64,000 nt of DNA. Source: Rhizophagus irregularis. Its lineage: Eukaryota; Glomeromycota; Glomeromycetes; Glomerales; Glomeraceae. The translations under genes and the position numbers were made by a program. Location of the stretch: contig NC_089450.1 in NCBI RefSeq assembly GCF_026210795.1, positions 3,534,001 to 3,598,000 of the forward strand, in the 5' to 3' direction. The notes under the pieces were generated by a model. That model worked only from the letters and a program-made list of their open reading frames with translations. It did no database searches and was not told the DNA's origin. The stretch's first letter is position 1. Each line of letters opens with the position of its first letter. Positions 54,789 through 64,000 of this stretch are shown here, one piece after another.

Positions 54789-55311
54789 CCCTATAAAAAA
54801 TATATATACAGTTAGTATACTGTATTTTCGTATTTTGCGAACAGTATATTTATAGTATTATTACCGTATAATTACAGTATTTTCACATACTGTATATATT
54901 CAGTATTCTGCACACCGTATCATATATATGGTTTGCATACAGTATATTTTTCCAGTTTCACCCGTATGTTTTATACTTGTAAACAGTAGAAAAACCGTAT
55001 GTTTTATACTAATAAACAGTATATTGTTTTATATTTTATATTGCAAACAGTATACTTTTCCAGGATAAACCGTATATTTTATACTGATAAACAGTACTTT
55101 TTTCCAGTTTAAACTGCATATTTTGTACTGATAAATAGTATATATTATTCAATTAAATCGTATATTTTATATTTGCAAACAGAATTTAAAATGCATTTAT
55201 AATCAATAAAATTTTTATTAAATAATATTAAATATACAAATATTTTTTTATAAATAATATAAATCAAAAACTAGTATAAAATAATATACTATTTGTAAAA
55301 AAAATAATATT

Positions 55312-55535
55312 AGCAAAAAAAAAAGAAATTTAATTAGTAATATTACCATTATTTTAAATATAAAAAAGGAATAATAAAAGGTTAGTAAAAAAAAAGAAAT
55401 TTAATTAGTAATATTATCATTAATTTAAATATAAAAAAGGAATAATAAAAGGTTAGTAAAAAAAAGAAATTTAATTAGTAATATTATCATTATTTTAAAT
55501 ATAAAAAAGAAATAATAAAAAGTTAGTAATATTAT
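55312..55535 (+). repeat. tandem array of about 70-bp units
   Basis: Three to four copies of a unit reading AAAGAAATTTAATTAGTAAT, ATTATCATTATTTTAAATAT and AAAAAAGGAATAATAAAAGG lie head to tail inside the 5.49-kb element, with one- to five-base length differences. Confidence 0.88.
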
Positions 55536-56159
55536 TAATATATTAGTTAGATATAAAAAAGTAATAAAACGATAGTAGTAATGTTAGTAATATATTAAAA
55601 AAATTAAATAAAATACATAAAAGTAAAAAAAAATATAATTAATATATGTTAACATATAATATTAATATAAAAATAAAAACATAAAACGGTGTACATATAG
55701 TTGTTTAATTAATATTGTTAAAATTCACCATTACAATTCCAGAGAGATATTAGTGAAAGTAATTGTTAATTGATATACGTGCATATCACTTTTTGTATAA
55801 TTAGTAGTTTGGTACAAATATATATATTATATATTATCAAAATAAGTTTTTTATTTGATTTTTATTATTATATGTTAAAATAATTTTGGTATTCATTTTT
55901 ATTGTCTTTTTTTTTCTAAAAAAAAGAAGAGAAAAGAATATTTTTGAAAAAATAAACAAAAAATAAACAATAACGTGTTATTAATGCATGTGATCGGCGA
56001 TCAGCTGAATTTTAATTGGTTAAATATAGAAATGCGAAAATTAAAAAGTAGAAGTATTTTTTTTAAAATTTAAATCATACAGATTGTTTTTAAAGTTTAA
56101 TTAGTAATTTAAAAGTTCTTTTTTTTAATAAGAAAATTTGTAAAAATTTTTCTAAATAC

Positions 56160-57900
56160 TGCTTAATTTTTAAATTAAAGCCTTAATACTAAATTAGCTA
56201 AATTAGAATTAAGAAAATTTTGTGAGAATTTTCTTTGATACTGCTTAATTTTTAAATTAAAGCCTTAATATTAAATTAGTTAAATTAGAATTAAGCAGTA
56301 TTAAGAAAAATTCGCAAGAATTTTCCTTGATACTGCTTAATTTTTAAATTAAAGCCTTAATACTACTAAATTAGTTAAATTAGAATTAACATATAGGCTG
56401 ATTTATGGAATTAAGTTTTTATATTCAAAAAACTAACTTTATTAAGAAAATGCAAATACAAGTTACATGAAAATGATAGATTCACACCGCTGATATAAAT
56501 AAAATTGATTTGATTATATTATTTTTTGATTTTTTTTAATAATATCATTAAAATTAAAAAATTTAAATATAATTGTCATGACAAAATGTTAAATAACTTA
56601 ACGTGTATGTGTGCTAGACGAATGAATTTATATTCATTAGAAAGAGGTAATCAAGAGCTATCCATAAACCAAATATCACATGAATTGGATCACAAGTTGC
56701 TGAATAATTACGTTCAATATATTTATTTTTAACCTTTGACATTGATCGTTAATATCTTCACATCTAGTAATTCGATTTGAATAATCTTTTTTCGTTCAGG
56801 TAGAGTAGATTCTGGGCTTTCATATGAATATAAATATATGTGTTTAGCATACATGTACGCCGAGATATTAACGATTTTGTTAATTGAATAAAACTTTGAC
56901 ACAAAAATTCTTAAAATTATAATTCTTACCAAAAGATGATCTTTACAGGTATTATTGGACTCTTTTTACTTTACTTAACAAGTTTTTATTTGCCATTTCT
57001 GTTTTAAATTGAATAAATTAATAAAATTAATTTTAAAAAGTAATTAACAAGTAGAATAAAATTAGTATAGTAAAAAACAAAAAAAAACATCTCAAAAACT
57101 CTAAATCATAACTCACATTTTTATTTTGTATATATTTTTACTAAAAAAAAGAAGGAAATAAGGTTAAAAATAAATGAAAAAAGATTTTTCTTATTAATAA
57201 AAATTATTAATATTTGTTTTCTTACTTACTGATTAAAAAAAACGTGCTATATATGCCTATAAACTTTTCTAAGTCACCTAACAAAAATCTGATTGAAAAG
57301 TGATTGAAAAGTGATTGAAAAAGAAAGTAGTTTCCATTGTTATTTTTGAATAAACGTTAAAAAATTTTTTTTTTATTTTTTGATAGATTTAGATCATCTG
57401 ATTATGTAACACATACAATTTAAGCTTGTGAAACATAATTCTGTGCAAATCTTTATGTTTGGCTAATTTCACGAATTGGCAGATATAAGCAGTATTAAGA
57501 AAAATTCGCAAGAATTTTCCTTAATTTTTAAATTAAAGCCTTAATACTAAATTAGTTAAATTAGAATTAAGCAGTATTAAGAAAAATTCGCAAGAATTTT
57601 CCTTGATACTGCTTAATTTTTAAATTAAAGCCTTAATACTAAATTAGTTAAATTAGAATTAAGCAGTATTAAGAAAAATTCTCAAGAATTTTCCTTGATA
57701 CTGCTTAATTTTTAAATTAAAACCTTAATACTAAATTAATTAAATTAGAATTAAGTAGTATTAAGAAAAATTCATGAGAATTTTCTTTAATACTGCTTAA
57801 TTTTTAAATTATAATTTATAAAAATGATTTATAATTGAGTTTTGAATTTAGTATTATCAATCGGACTTTGAACTTAAAAATTAAACAGTATTAACAAAAA
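56160..57900. repeat. tandem array of about 105-bp units, split by a nested element
   Basis: Units of ACTGCTTAATTTTTAAATTA, AAGCCTTAATACTAAATTAG and AAGAAAAATTCGCAAGAATT occur two to three times at 56160-56390 and about four times at 57486-57900. The array is interrupted in phase by the element at 56392-57486. GAATTAAGCAGTATTAAG joins unit to unit. Each unit also contains internal inverted repeats (GCAGTATTAAG and CTTGATACTGC). Confidence 0.85.
56392..57486. mobile_element. 1.1-kb non-autonomous element inside the 105-bp array
   Basis: The ends TATAGGCTGATTTATGGAATT and, complemented, TATCTGCCAATTCGTGAAATT match the ends of the 51524-52993 element (pattern TAT..GCCGATT..TGGAATT). The interior shares TGTAACACATA, TTCATATGAATATAAAT-like and CATCTAGTAATTCGATTTGA segments with it, in the opposite orientation. 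The unsupported ORFs at 56526-56732 and 56729-56932 lie inside. A TA target is likely but repeated TAs make the exact end uncertain. Confidence 0.65.
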
Positions 57901-58319
57901 TTCTTGTGAATTTTTTAATAATTGTGATTTTATATCAGTGAGTTTTAGGGTAGTACATATTAGCAAATACTAGTATTGTTTGATGCTTTAAAGTGTAGAA
58001 AAACTTACCCTATCACACGTCAAATAAATAAAAATTGGCTGATTTTAGCTATATTTGTCCGATTTGTGACTTTTTACAGCCGTATTACCAATTCTTAACC
58101 ACATTTTTCAGTTTTTTCACTATACAAAAAAATTGTATATACATTATGAAATATATATTTTTATAAAAAATTATATTGTAATATTGAATTAAAATTTAAA
58201 AAATATTTTATTAAGCAATATTAAATAAAAAACTAATCTTAAATAATTAAATTTTAAACAAAATACATTAAGAATATAAATTTACTTATAATTCAATGTA
58301 ATACGCACAATTATAAAAA

Positions 58320-59440
58320 ATTAATAACTCCACAAATATTAACTGTGCCTTCATTAAAATAAATATTCAAGTAAATTCTAAGCTGCTGAACAATTTTTAA
58401 TTAATAAAAGAAGTCAATTTACTTTGGCTAAAGTGCTCAAAATACGCTCTGAAGTAATAAAATGGAAAAAATAAAATTCGTAAATGAGTACCGTTGTGAA
58501 AATCGTGAATAACTCATCAAGTATTAACTGTACCCTTGTAAAAATTAATACCCAAGTAGATTTTGACCTGCTGAACAACTTTCAATTAATAAAAAAAGTC
58601 GATTTACTTTGACTAGTAAATTGCTCAAAATACGCTCTGAAGTGACAAAACGGAAAAAAATAAAATTCGTAAATGAGTACCATTTTGAAAATCGTGAATA
58701 ACTCATCAAGTATTAACTATACCTTCGTAAAAATTAATATCCAAGTAGATTTTGACCTGCTGAACAACTTTCAATTAATAAAAGAAGTCGATTTACTTTG
58801 ACTAAAGTGCTCTAAATACGCTCTGAAGTGACAAAACGGAAAAAAATAAAATTCGTAAATGAGTACCATTGTGAAAATCGTGAATAACTCATCAAGTATT
58901 AACTGTACCTTCGTGAAAATTAATATTCAAGTAGATTTTGACATTCCAAACAACTTTCAATTAATAAAAGAAGTCGATTTACTTTGACTAAAGTGCTCAA
59001 AATACGCTCTGAAGTGACAAAACGGAAAAAAATAAAATTCGTAAATGAGTACTATTGTGAAAATCGTGAATAACTCATCAAGTATTAACTGTACCTTCGT
59101 GAAAATTAATATTCAAGTAGATTTTGACATGCTAAACAACTTTCAATTAATATACGAAGTTGGTTTACTTTGGATAAAGTGCTCAAAATACACTCTGAAG
59201 TAACAAAATGAAAAAAATAAAATTCGTGAATGAGTACTGTTGTGAAAATTGTAAATAACTCATCAAGTATTAACTGTACCTTCGTGAAAATTAATATTCA
59301 AGTAGATTTTAACCTGCCGAACAACTTACAATTAATATAAGAAGTTGATTTACTTTGGCTAAAGATCTTAAAATACGCTCTGAAGGTAAAAAAATTTGTA
59401 ACTTAATACTACTGTATAATATAAAAAATGTAAATAATTC
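58320..59440 (+). repeat. satellite-like array, six units of about 186 bp
   Basis: The marker AACTCATCAAGTATTAACTG recurs at 58511, 58700, 58886, 59072 and 59258, with degenerate first and last copies at 58324 and 59436. Spacing is 186 bases in the centre and 178-189 at the edges. Other unit parts are AAATACGCTCTGAAGTGACA and ATTCGTAAATGAGTACCATT. The central copies are the most alike, as expected for unequal exchange. Confidence 0.92.
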
Positions 59441-60277
59441 CAAAAATATTAACTGTACTTTTATGATCTTAACAGTTTTAAACTTACTAAACTACTTTTA
59501 ATTAAAAGAATAAGATTTACTTCAGCCAAAATGCTCAAACCATACTTTGAAATATATGTAAAAAAAATATAATATTTGTTTATATTTTAAATTATGAGTT
59601 ATTTAATTTAAATGTATTTATATTTAAGAAAAAAATATTTTAATTCTACTTTATAAAGTATTTAAAAAGTATTTTAGTAAAGTTTTTGAGGCAAAAAAAT
59701 AATTATAACTGAAATAAAAAAAAATCTAAGTTAATAAATAAATATTAAACCGTAATACATAATCACATGTTATATATTAAAATCGAAAAATCCTATTACA
59801 AATAACCAAAAATCGGCAATTTCATGTTAAAAATCAGAAATATTATATTAAAATCAGAAATATTTATTAAAATCGGAAATATTATATTAAAATTGCCAAA
59901 AAAATCAGACAGCCATATTAAAAAAGGCAAAAATCTGATTTTTATTTATTTGACCTGTGTATATCTGTAGAAAATACGTTATAAACGTATGAATTTTAAT
60001 ATACTGTAGAATAATACGTATACCGTATCCTTTATTTACAATATTTTTGTGAACCGTATACAAAATACTGATATACAGTAGAAATGATATACGTTATAGA
60101 CGTATGAATTTAATATACCGTATCACACAGTATGTTTACCGTATACTTTATTGTATTTTTTACTAAGCACATTTTGCGAACAGTATACATTATACTGATA
60201 TGCCGTATATAAAAATGCAAACTGTATCAAAAATACGTATATACAGTGTAAAAACCGTATACATATTTTTTATAGGG

Positions 60278-60571
60278 AATGACTTTCAAGTCGAACTTTA
60301 TGGCGAAATTTGGTTGTGTCGGAATGTTCTTTTCCATGCTTGGGAAGAGTCGCAGGGTATCTCGGCTGCTTCCAAACTCCGTGACCCATCTACAAATTCT
60401 CCTTCTATTGCTACTTCTTCACAAAAACACAACTCTTCTTTGGCGTCAGTTTCTCAGGATTTCTGGATTTCTTGGATATCCTCTTCTATAATTTGGGGTG
60501 GATCATGGATCTCGCACTTGGATTTTCTGTGCCGCTTAACAGTTCAACCTCTTAGGATTTCTTTCTGGTAA
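60278..60571 (+). pseudogene. LINE ORF2, extreme C-terminus
   Basis: After the insertion the frame continues DFQVELYGEIWLCRNVLFHA, WEESQGISAASKLRD and a Ser-rich stretch, ending in TAA at 60569. GEIWLCRN is the counterpart of IWEPRNE and IWNPRSYEK in the two minus-strand LINE remnants further right. The part between 60278 and the stop has no internal stop codon, so this end of the element is better preserved than the front. Confidence 0.75.
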
Positions 60572-61620
60572 CGGACTGGATTTTTGGATGTTGGATAGTT
60601 GACTCACACTGGCCTTCGGGTAAAGTTGGGGTATGCGATTCTGTAATAGTTTAGTTTTTCTTTGCTTTAATTTTATTTTAGTTTAGATTTCTTTACTTGT
60701 ATGAGTCGTGAAGCTACTCTTTTTATTTTTTATTAGTTTATTTTCTTATTTTTGTAATATTGTTCGATTATATTTTCGAAGTTTAAAATATTAATAAAAG
60801 ATATAGTCATAAGACTGTTTGCAAGGATAAAACTACCACCATTCGATTCGTCTCAGTGAGACGATTCTAACAAGCTATGATACATCTTTGTACGATTATT
60901 AGATGCCAAGTTATTTAATATATTCTTTATATCACTGTGATTATAAACAGTTCTTTTTAATATAAGATTTTTGAGGATAGGTGTGATAGTGACTATAGAT
61001 AGATTGTGATTATATAGGATAGATTTTAATAATAAAGTGGTTTGAACATTCAACTGGTATAACTATATAGTAGAATGTGACTATAACGGGAGTAACTATA
61101 GAGGGAGTTGACTGTATATAGACATATATTCCACAAACTTTCATAGTTATTTACACAAAATTTTACGCCTTATAAATTAATTATCATTTATTTAGTTTTA
61201 ATGAAAGAAGTAAAAATTACTAGTTAATCGATTATTATTTTTTTTTTTTTAATAGTTTATTATAGATGCGATCATATCCTATTATAATCACGCTTACTTA
61301 TATATATAAACTTACAAATATAAGATAAACAAATACATATAAAAATTAAGCATTATGAAACAAAACTACTTTTCATAAAAAACAAGTCGATCTGTCACTT
61401 AAACGATCACATCATTGTTAAAAACCATGATGTGACCTTAAATTCAAAGGTGACTGTCATGATCTACCTAAAAATTTGCCCAGTGGCCACCTCGATGGAA
61501 TGCCAAATCATTCCATTTATTCCAATTACTTTCTAACATATTACAGTCAACATCTTTAACATCCACTTCAGTGCGTTTACTATGTGACTTAGTTTTTTTA
61601 TCTTTACTGCTAATACCGCA
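60572..61620. other. LINE 3' tail and gene-free spacer
   Basis: The LINE untranslated tail runs to about 60805. At 60838-60870 lies ACCATTCGATTCGTCTCAGT with GAGACGATTCTAA, another copy of the dispersed palindromic motif. The rest is A/T-rich with no supported gene. Confidence 0.4.
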
Positions 61621-62700
61621 TCACTTTTCTTCCTTTATTTGTAACTCGTTCCTTGGTTCCCAAATAAGCACTTTGAATTCTAATAAAACTCTCCCAGTTA
61701 TTTGTTTCAGTACCTTATACAACAATTTTTCTTCAGTTATTTTATAACACTTTAATAATTCTATTAACTGACAACTAACTTGATTCTTCATTAAAAATGT
61801 AAAATCATATAAACATCCAATATCCCACATACCAAGCTCATTAATTTTACCTTTTAATTCTTGTGTATCTATATTATCTCTTGAATACTTCTGTATAATT
61901 TTAGCTAAAAAAATTTTTAATCGTTTGAGTATATCTTGCACAACATTTTGAATCTTACTACATTTCCAAAAATGATTAAAGGTTTCTTCTTCTATTTTAC
62001 AAAAATTACATCTCCAATCTTCATCATATAGATCTGGTTTACGCTTTTTTAAATTAACACAAGTTGGTAATTCATTACAACAAATTTTAATCCTAAATAA
62101 TTGTAAATAATGATCCTCAAACAATGTATCATATTGATTTATGTTATTTAACTTTAAAGATATTTTCCAATCTATCAACCTTAATAGATTTGATTGTCTA
62201 TAAACTTTATTACGGTGTAGCATTAGAAATTCTTCTATAAATTAAGCGTCCTTTATTCCCTTTATCATAAGAATGAGGTTACGTTCTATAGGCATATCTC
62301 TTCAACAAATCGTACTATTGTGTAATAACAATTTATCCTCTATTATTAATACATTTTTCTCAGCACCAGATTTAGCGAGCTTATCTGCTTCCTTATTATA
62401 ATCACAATCACTATGCGTTTAACTTTAATTATCTTTACTTTGAGACTATAAATCCTAATTATCTTGAATAAACATAACCATAAAATCTTATAATTAACTT
62501 TTGATCTTTCTATATCTTTAATCGTTAAAAAGTTTAAATCATCAAATGTATTAACTACCCATTGAGAATCACTATATATTTCAATATTTGCAACTTTAAG
62601 ACAGATCATTAAACTTAATATCACTGCCATTAATTCAGCCTTATTAGAAGAAGAATTCACTGGTCAAAAACCAGGCAAACGTGGCATAGTAGCCTTTATC
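61621..62700 (-). pseudogene. LINE 2 remnant: RNase H end and zinc-knuckle C-terminus
   Basis: On the minus strand from about 62700 are RNase H pieces: PVNSSSNKAELMAVILSLMI (Glu motif) and IEIYSDSQWVV (Asp motif). After a one-base shift near 62420 comes HSDCDYNKEADKLAKSGAE (last Asp motif). A TGA at 62666-62664 stands where Trp is expected (FxPVNSSSN). Next, 62223-61621 is one open frame with YLQLFRIKICCNELPTCVNL, RKPDLYDEDWRCNFC, ETFNHFWKC and VLIWEPRNELQIKEE. The layout matches the LINE at 46630-60805, but the sequence is strongly diverged and more A/T-rich, so it is a different lineage. Confidence 0.8.
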
Positions 62701-62930
62701 TTTATTAAATTTATTCGAACTTTACAATTTACAAAAAATTAAAAAGAAAAATATAAAAATAAAACTAACTAAAAACAAAGCTATATAGTCTCCTAAGAAA
62801 AAATAAAGTAAAAAATTAATCTAAAAAAGAAAAATCGCATTACACTAAATTTCCCCAGATCCCCCTTCCCCGATATATTCCAACCAAAGTAGAAGCAACT
62901 ATGCTAACAAAATAACGAATAGCGCGCCCA

Positions 62931-64000
62931 CTATAAAAATCGACACTCCATCCTGCGAAAGCTGTTATTAAGTAGCACCGTTAGACGACCCATAAAACCC
63001 GAAAAGTGATTAAACCAAGGCAAACCATATTTCATCGAGTTCTTCAACCAATCGGTTCCGGAGTCACGTGAATCATGTAGGGTCGGAGGTGGTAAAGATG
63101 AGTAAGGTATGTACGTTGACAATGGCAGATTAGATGGCTTTGGAGTAGTTTTCAACTTATAAGTAATGTTCATCGCATTTTCCCATCTACTTTTCTCATA
63201 AGAACGCGGATTCCAAATTCGTTTTCTGAATTTCTGAATAAAATTGTTGTGAATAGCAGCGATAACCTTTATCGCAAAGATTCTTGGAATGGATAAATCG
63301 ACAAATAAGTCAATAAAGAGTTTAGGTAAACAACCACGGACAAGGGCGTAGGAGGACCAATTTGTAGAAGAAAAGGACCAACATGAAAGAGAAGTGAGTT
63401 TAGCTATAAACGGAGTAGGATCAATGTCAGCCAATTTTCCAGCTTCTTGAATTTTAGAAATCAAATGGTTTTGATAAGATTGGAGAATTTGTTGCATAGG
63501 TAGACGACGTCTTTTGCACATAAAAAGGTGCATCAGGTCTTCCATGCGGTCGATACAAGAACGGCAAGTTAATTCGTCCATGTATAAGTCAGGTCGAGTC
63601 CGCTTAAGTTTTTCCAATGTGGGTAAATCATCCAAGAAAAGTTTGAATTTAAATTAGGGGTCTTGCATCTTCAAAAGTAAAAGATCATCGTAGAAGGCAA
63701 GAATTCAAAGTAAACAAAGTAAGTTCCCAGTCGACAATATAATCTATATTAGATAATAATAAAGAGATAAAGTGGAATCGCGTTAAATTTAACAAATCAC
63801 GCATTAACTGCGTTTGATAATATTGTTTGAGAAGGTGTCGCGGATTAGATTCACAAATGACGTCATTGTCATAAATCAAGACAAAATCATGGGCAGAAGT
63901 GAGGTCCATGTCAGAAATCAAAATACTGGATGACGCAGTGTGAGCAGTGTTGGCCAAGGAATCAGCAAAATCGTTTAAATAATTGCCAGAGTGAGCTTTA
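62931..64000 (-). pseudogene. LINE 3 remnant: RNase H end and zinc-knuckle C-terminus, runs off the window
   Basis: From the right edge the minus strand reads KAHSGNYLNDFADSLANTAH, the last RNase H motif, then LTSAHDFVLIYDNDVICESN and LTRFHFISLLLSNIDYIVDW. Frameshifts lie between about 63690 and 63640. The next frame has LPTLEKLKRTRPDLYMDE, a zinc knuckle CRSCIDRMEDLMHLFMC, SALVRGC-like segments and RKRIWNPRSYEKSRWEN, ending at 62931 after LTVLLNNSFRRM. The upstream domains would lie beyond position 64000. It is GC-richer than LINE 2 and distinct from both others. Confidence 0.8.

Larger units (their letters stand above)
54789..60277. mobile_element. 5.49-kb DNA element with CCCTATAAAAAATAT ends and satellite cargo
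   Basis: The ends CCCTATAAAAAATATATATAC (first 20 bases shared apart from one change) and, complemented, CCCTATAAAAAATATGTATAC are inverted repeats. AAT is present on both sides (54786-54788 and 60278-60280). Removing the element plus one AAT joins SPLLN to DFQVELYGEIW in frame, so both ends are exact. About 350 bases inside each end are filled with CAGTATA, CCGTATA and TGATAAACAGTA motifs. The interior has no transposase ORF. It carries tandem arrays (55312-55535, 56160-57900, 58320-59440) and a nested element (56392-57486). A 3-base duplication occurs in CACTA and PIF/Harbinger groups, but the ends match neither typical signature. Confidence 0.88.
46630..60805 (+). mobile_element. LINE (non-LTR retrotransposon), dead, cut by three DNA transposons
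   Basis: On the plus strand the order is ORF1 (46630-47408), then ORF2 with endonuclease (47465-49510), reverse transcriptase (49511-51520), RNase H and zinc knuckle (53005-54788) and the C-terminus (60278-60571), followed by an untranslated tail to about 60805 ending AATATTAATAAAAGATATAG. Nested elements occupy 48174-48930, 51524-52993 and 54789-60277. Domain order with RNase H after the reverse transcriptase fits Tad/I-type LINEs. The coding parts are GC-richer than the nested elements. The 5' boundary is uncertain. Confidence 0.85.

Noticed and set aside
58320-59440. CRISPR array
   Set aside because: The repeats are directly adjoining 186-base units without spacers, in a eukaryotic transposon context.
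31942-62666. UGA read as tryptophan
   Set aside because: Apparently intact genes in the window end in TGA (at 9135 and 2431), and the affected genes also carry TAA, TAG and frameshifts.

Overview
The window looks like nuclear DNA of an arbuscular mycorrhizal fungus (Glomeromycotina), most likely Rhizophagus irregularis or a close relative. The reasons are the extreme A/T richness, small GT-AG introns, a kinase with the N-terminal Cys-x2-Cys module and EWIPY lead-in common in this genus, intronless F-box proteins of the DCL...NRLWCE...ILWRNPW type, and a very high load of hAT, MITE and LINE sequences. The species call is inference from protein style. No search was run.

Layout. Positions 1-13024 are gene-bearing: the 3' end of an unknown gene (2-280), a degenerate protein-kinase-like gene (883-2037), three coiled-coil genes that share a 'DQDI' coil motif and partly a repeated C-terminal module (2429-3706 minus, 4106-5245 minus, 8151-9137 plus), and a seven-exon, seven-transmembrane receptor (11405-13024) that I could splice exactly. 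Positions 13025-22990 are a gene-poor block of small inverted-repeat elements, several with readable target-site duplications, including one MITE split by another element. A divergent pair of F-box genes follows (22994-24445 minus, 25100-26722 plus), with a third at 37211-38743 minus. Decayed coding sequence lies at 29050-29598 and 36094-36775, and a broken hAT element at 31674-34501.

The right third is nested transposons. A second hAT transposase gene (42888-45437 minus) is split by a non-autonomous hAT-like element with a perfect 8-bp duplication. A LINE with ORF1, endonuclease, reverse transcriptase, RNase H and zinc-knuckle domains runs from about 46630 to 60805. It is cut by three DNA elements (48174-48930, 51524-52993, 54789-60277). 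Removing the first and third with their duplications restores the reading frame exactly. The third is the most unusual object here: a 5.49-kb element with CCCTATAAAAAATAT termini, a 3-bp AAT duplication, no transposase ORF, and a cargo of three satellite-like tandem arrays plus another nested element. Remnants of two further LINE lineages, both on the minus strand, fill 61621-64000.

How it works together. The likely functional genes are the kinase-like, coiled-coil, receptor and F-box genes, which suggest signalling and ubiquitin-ligase roles but form no operon or pathway. The rest records repeated waves of transposition. No tRNA, rRNA or CRISPR array was found.
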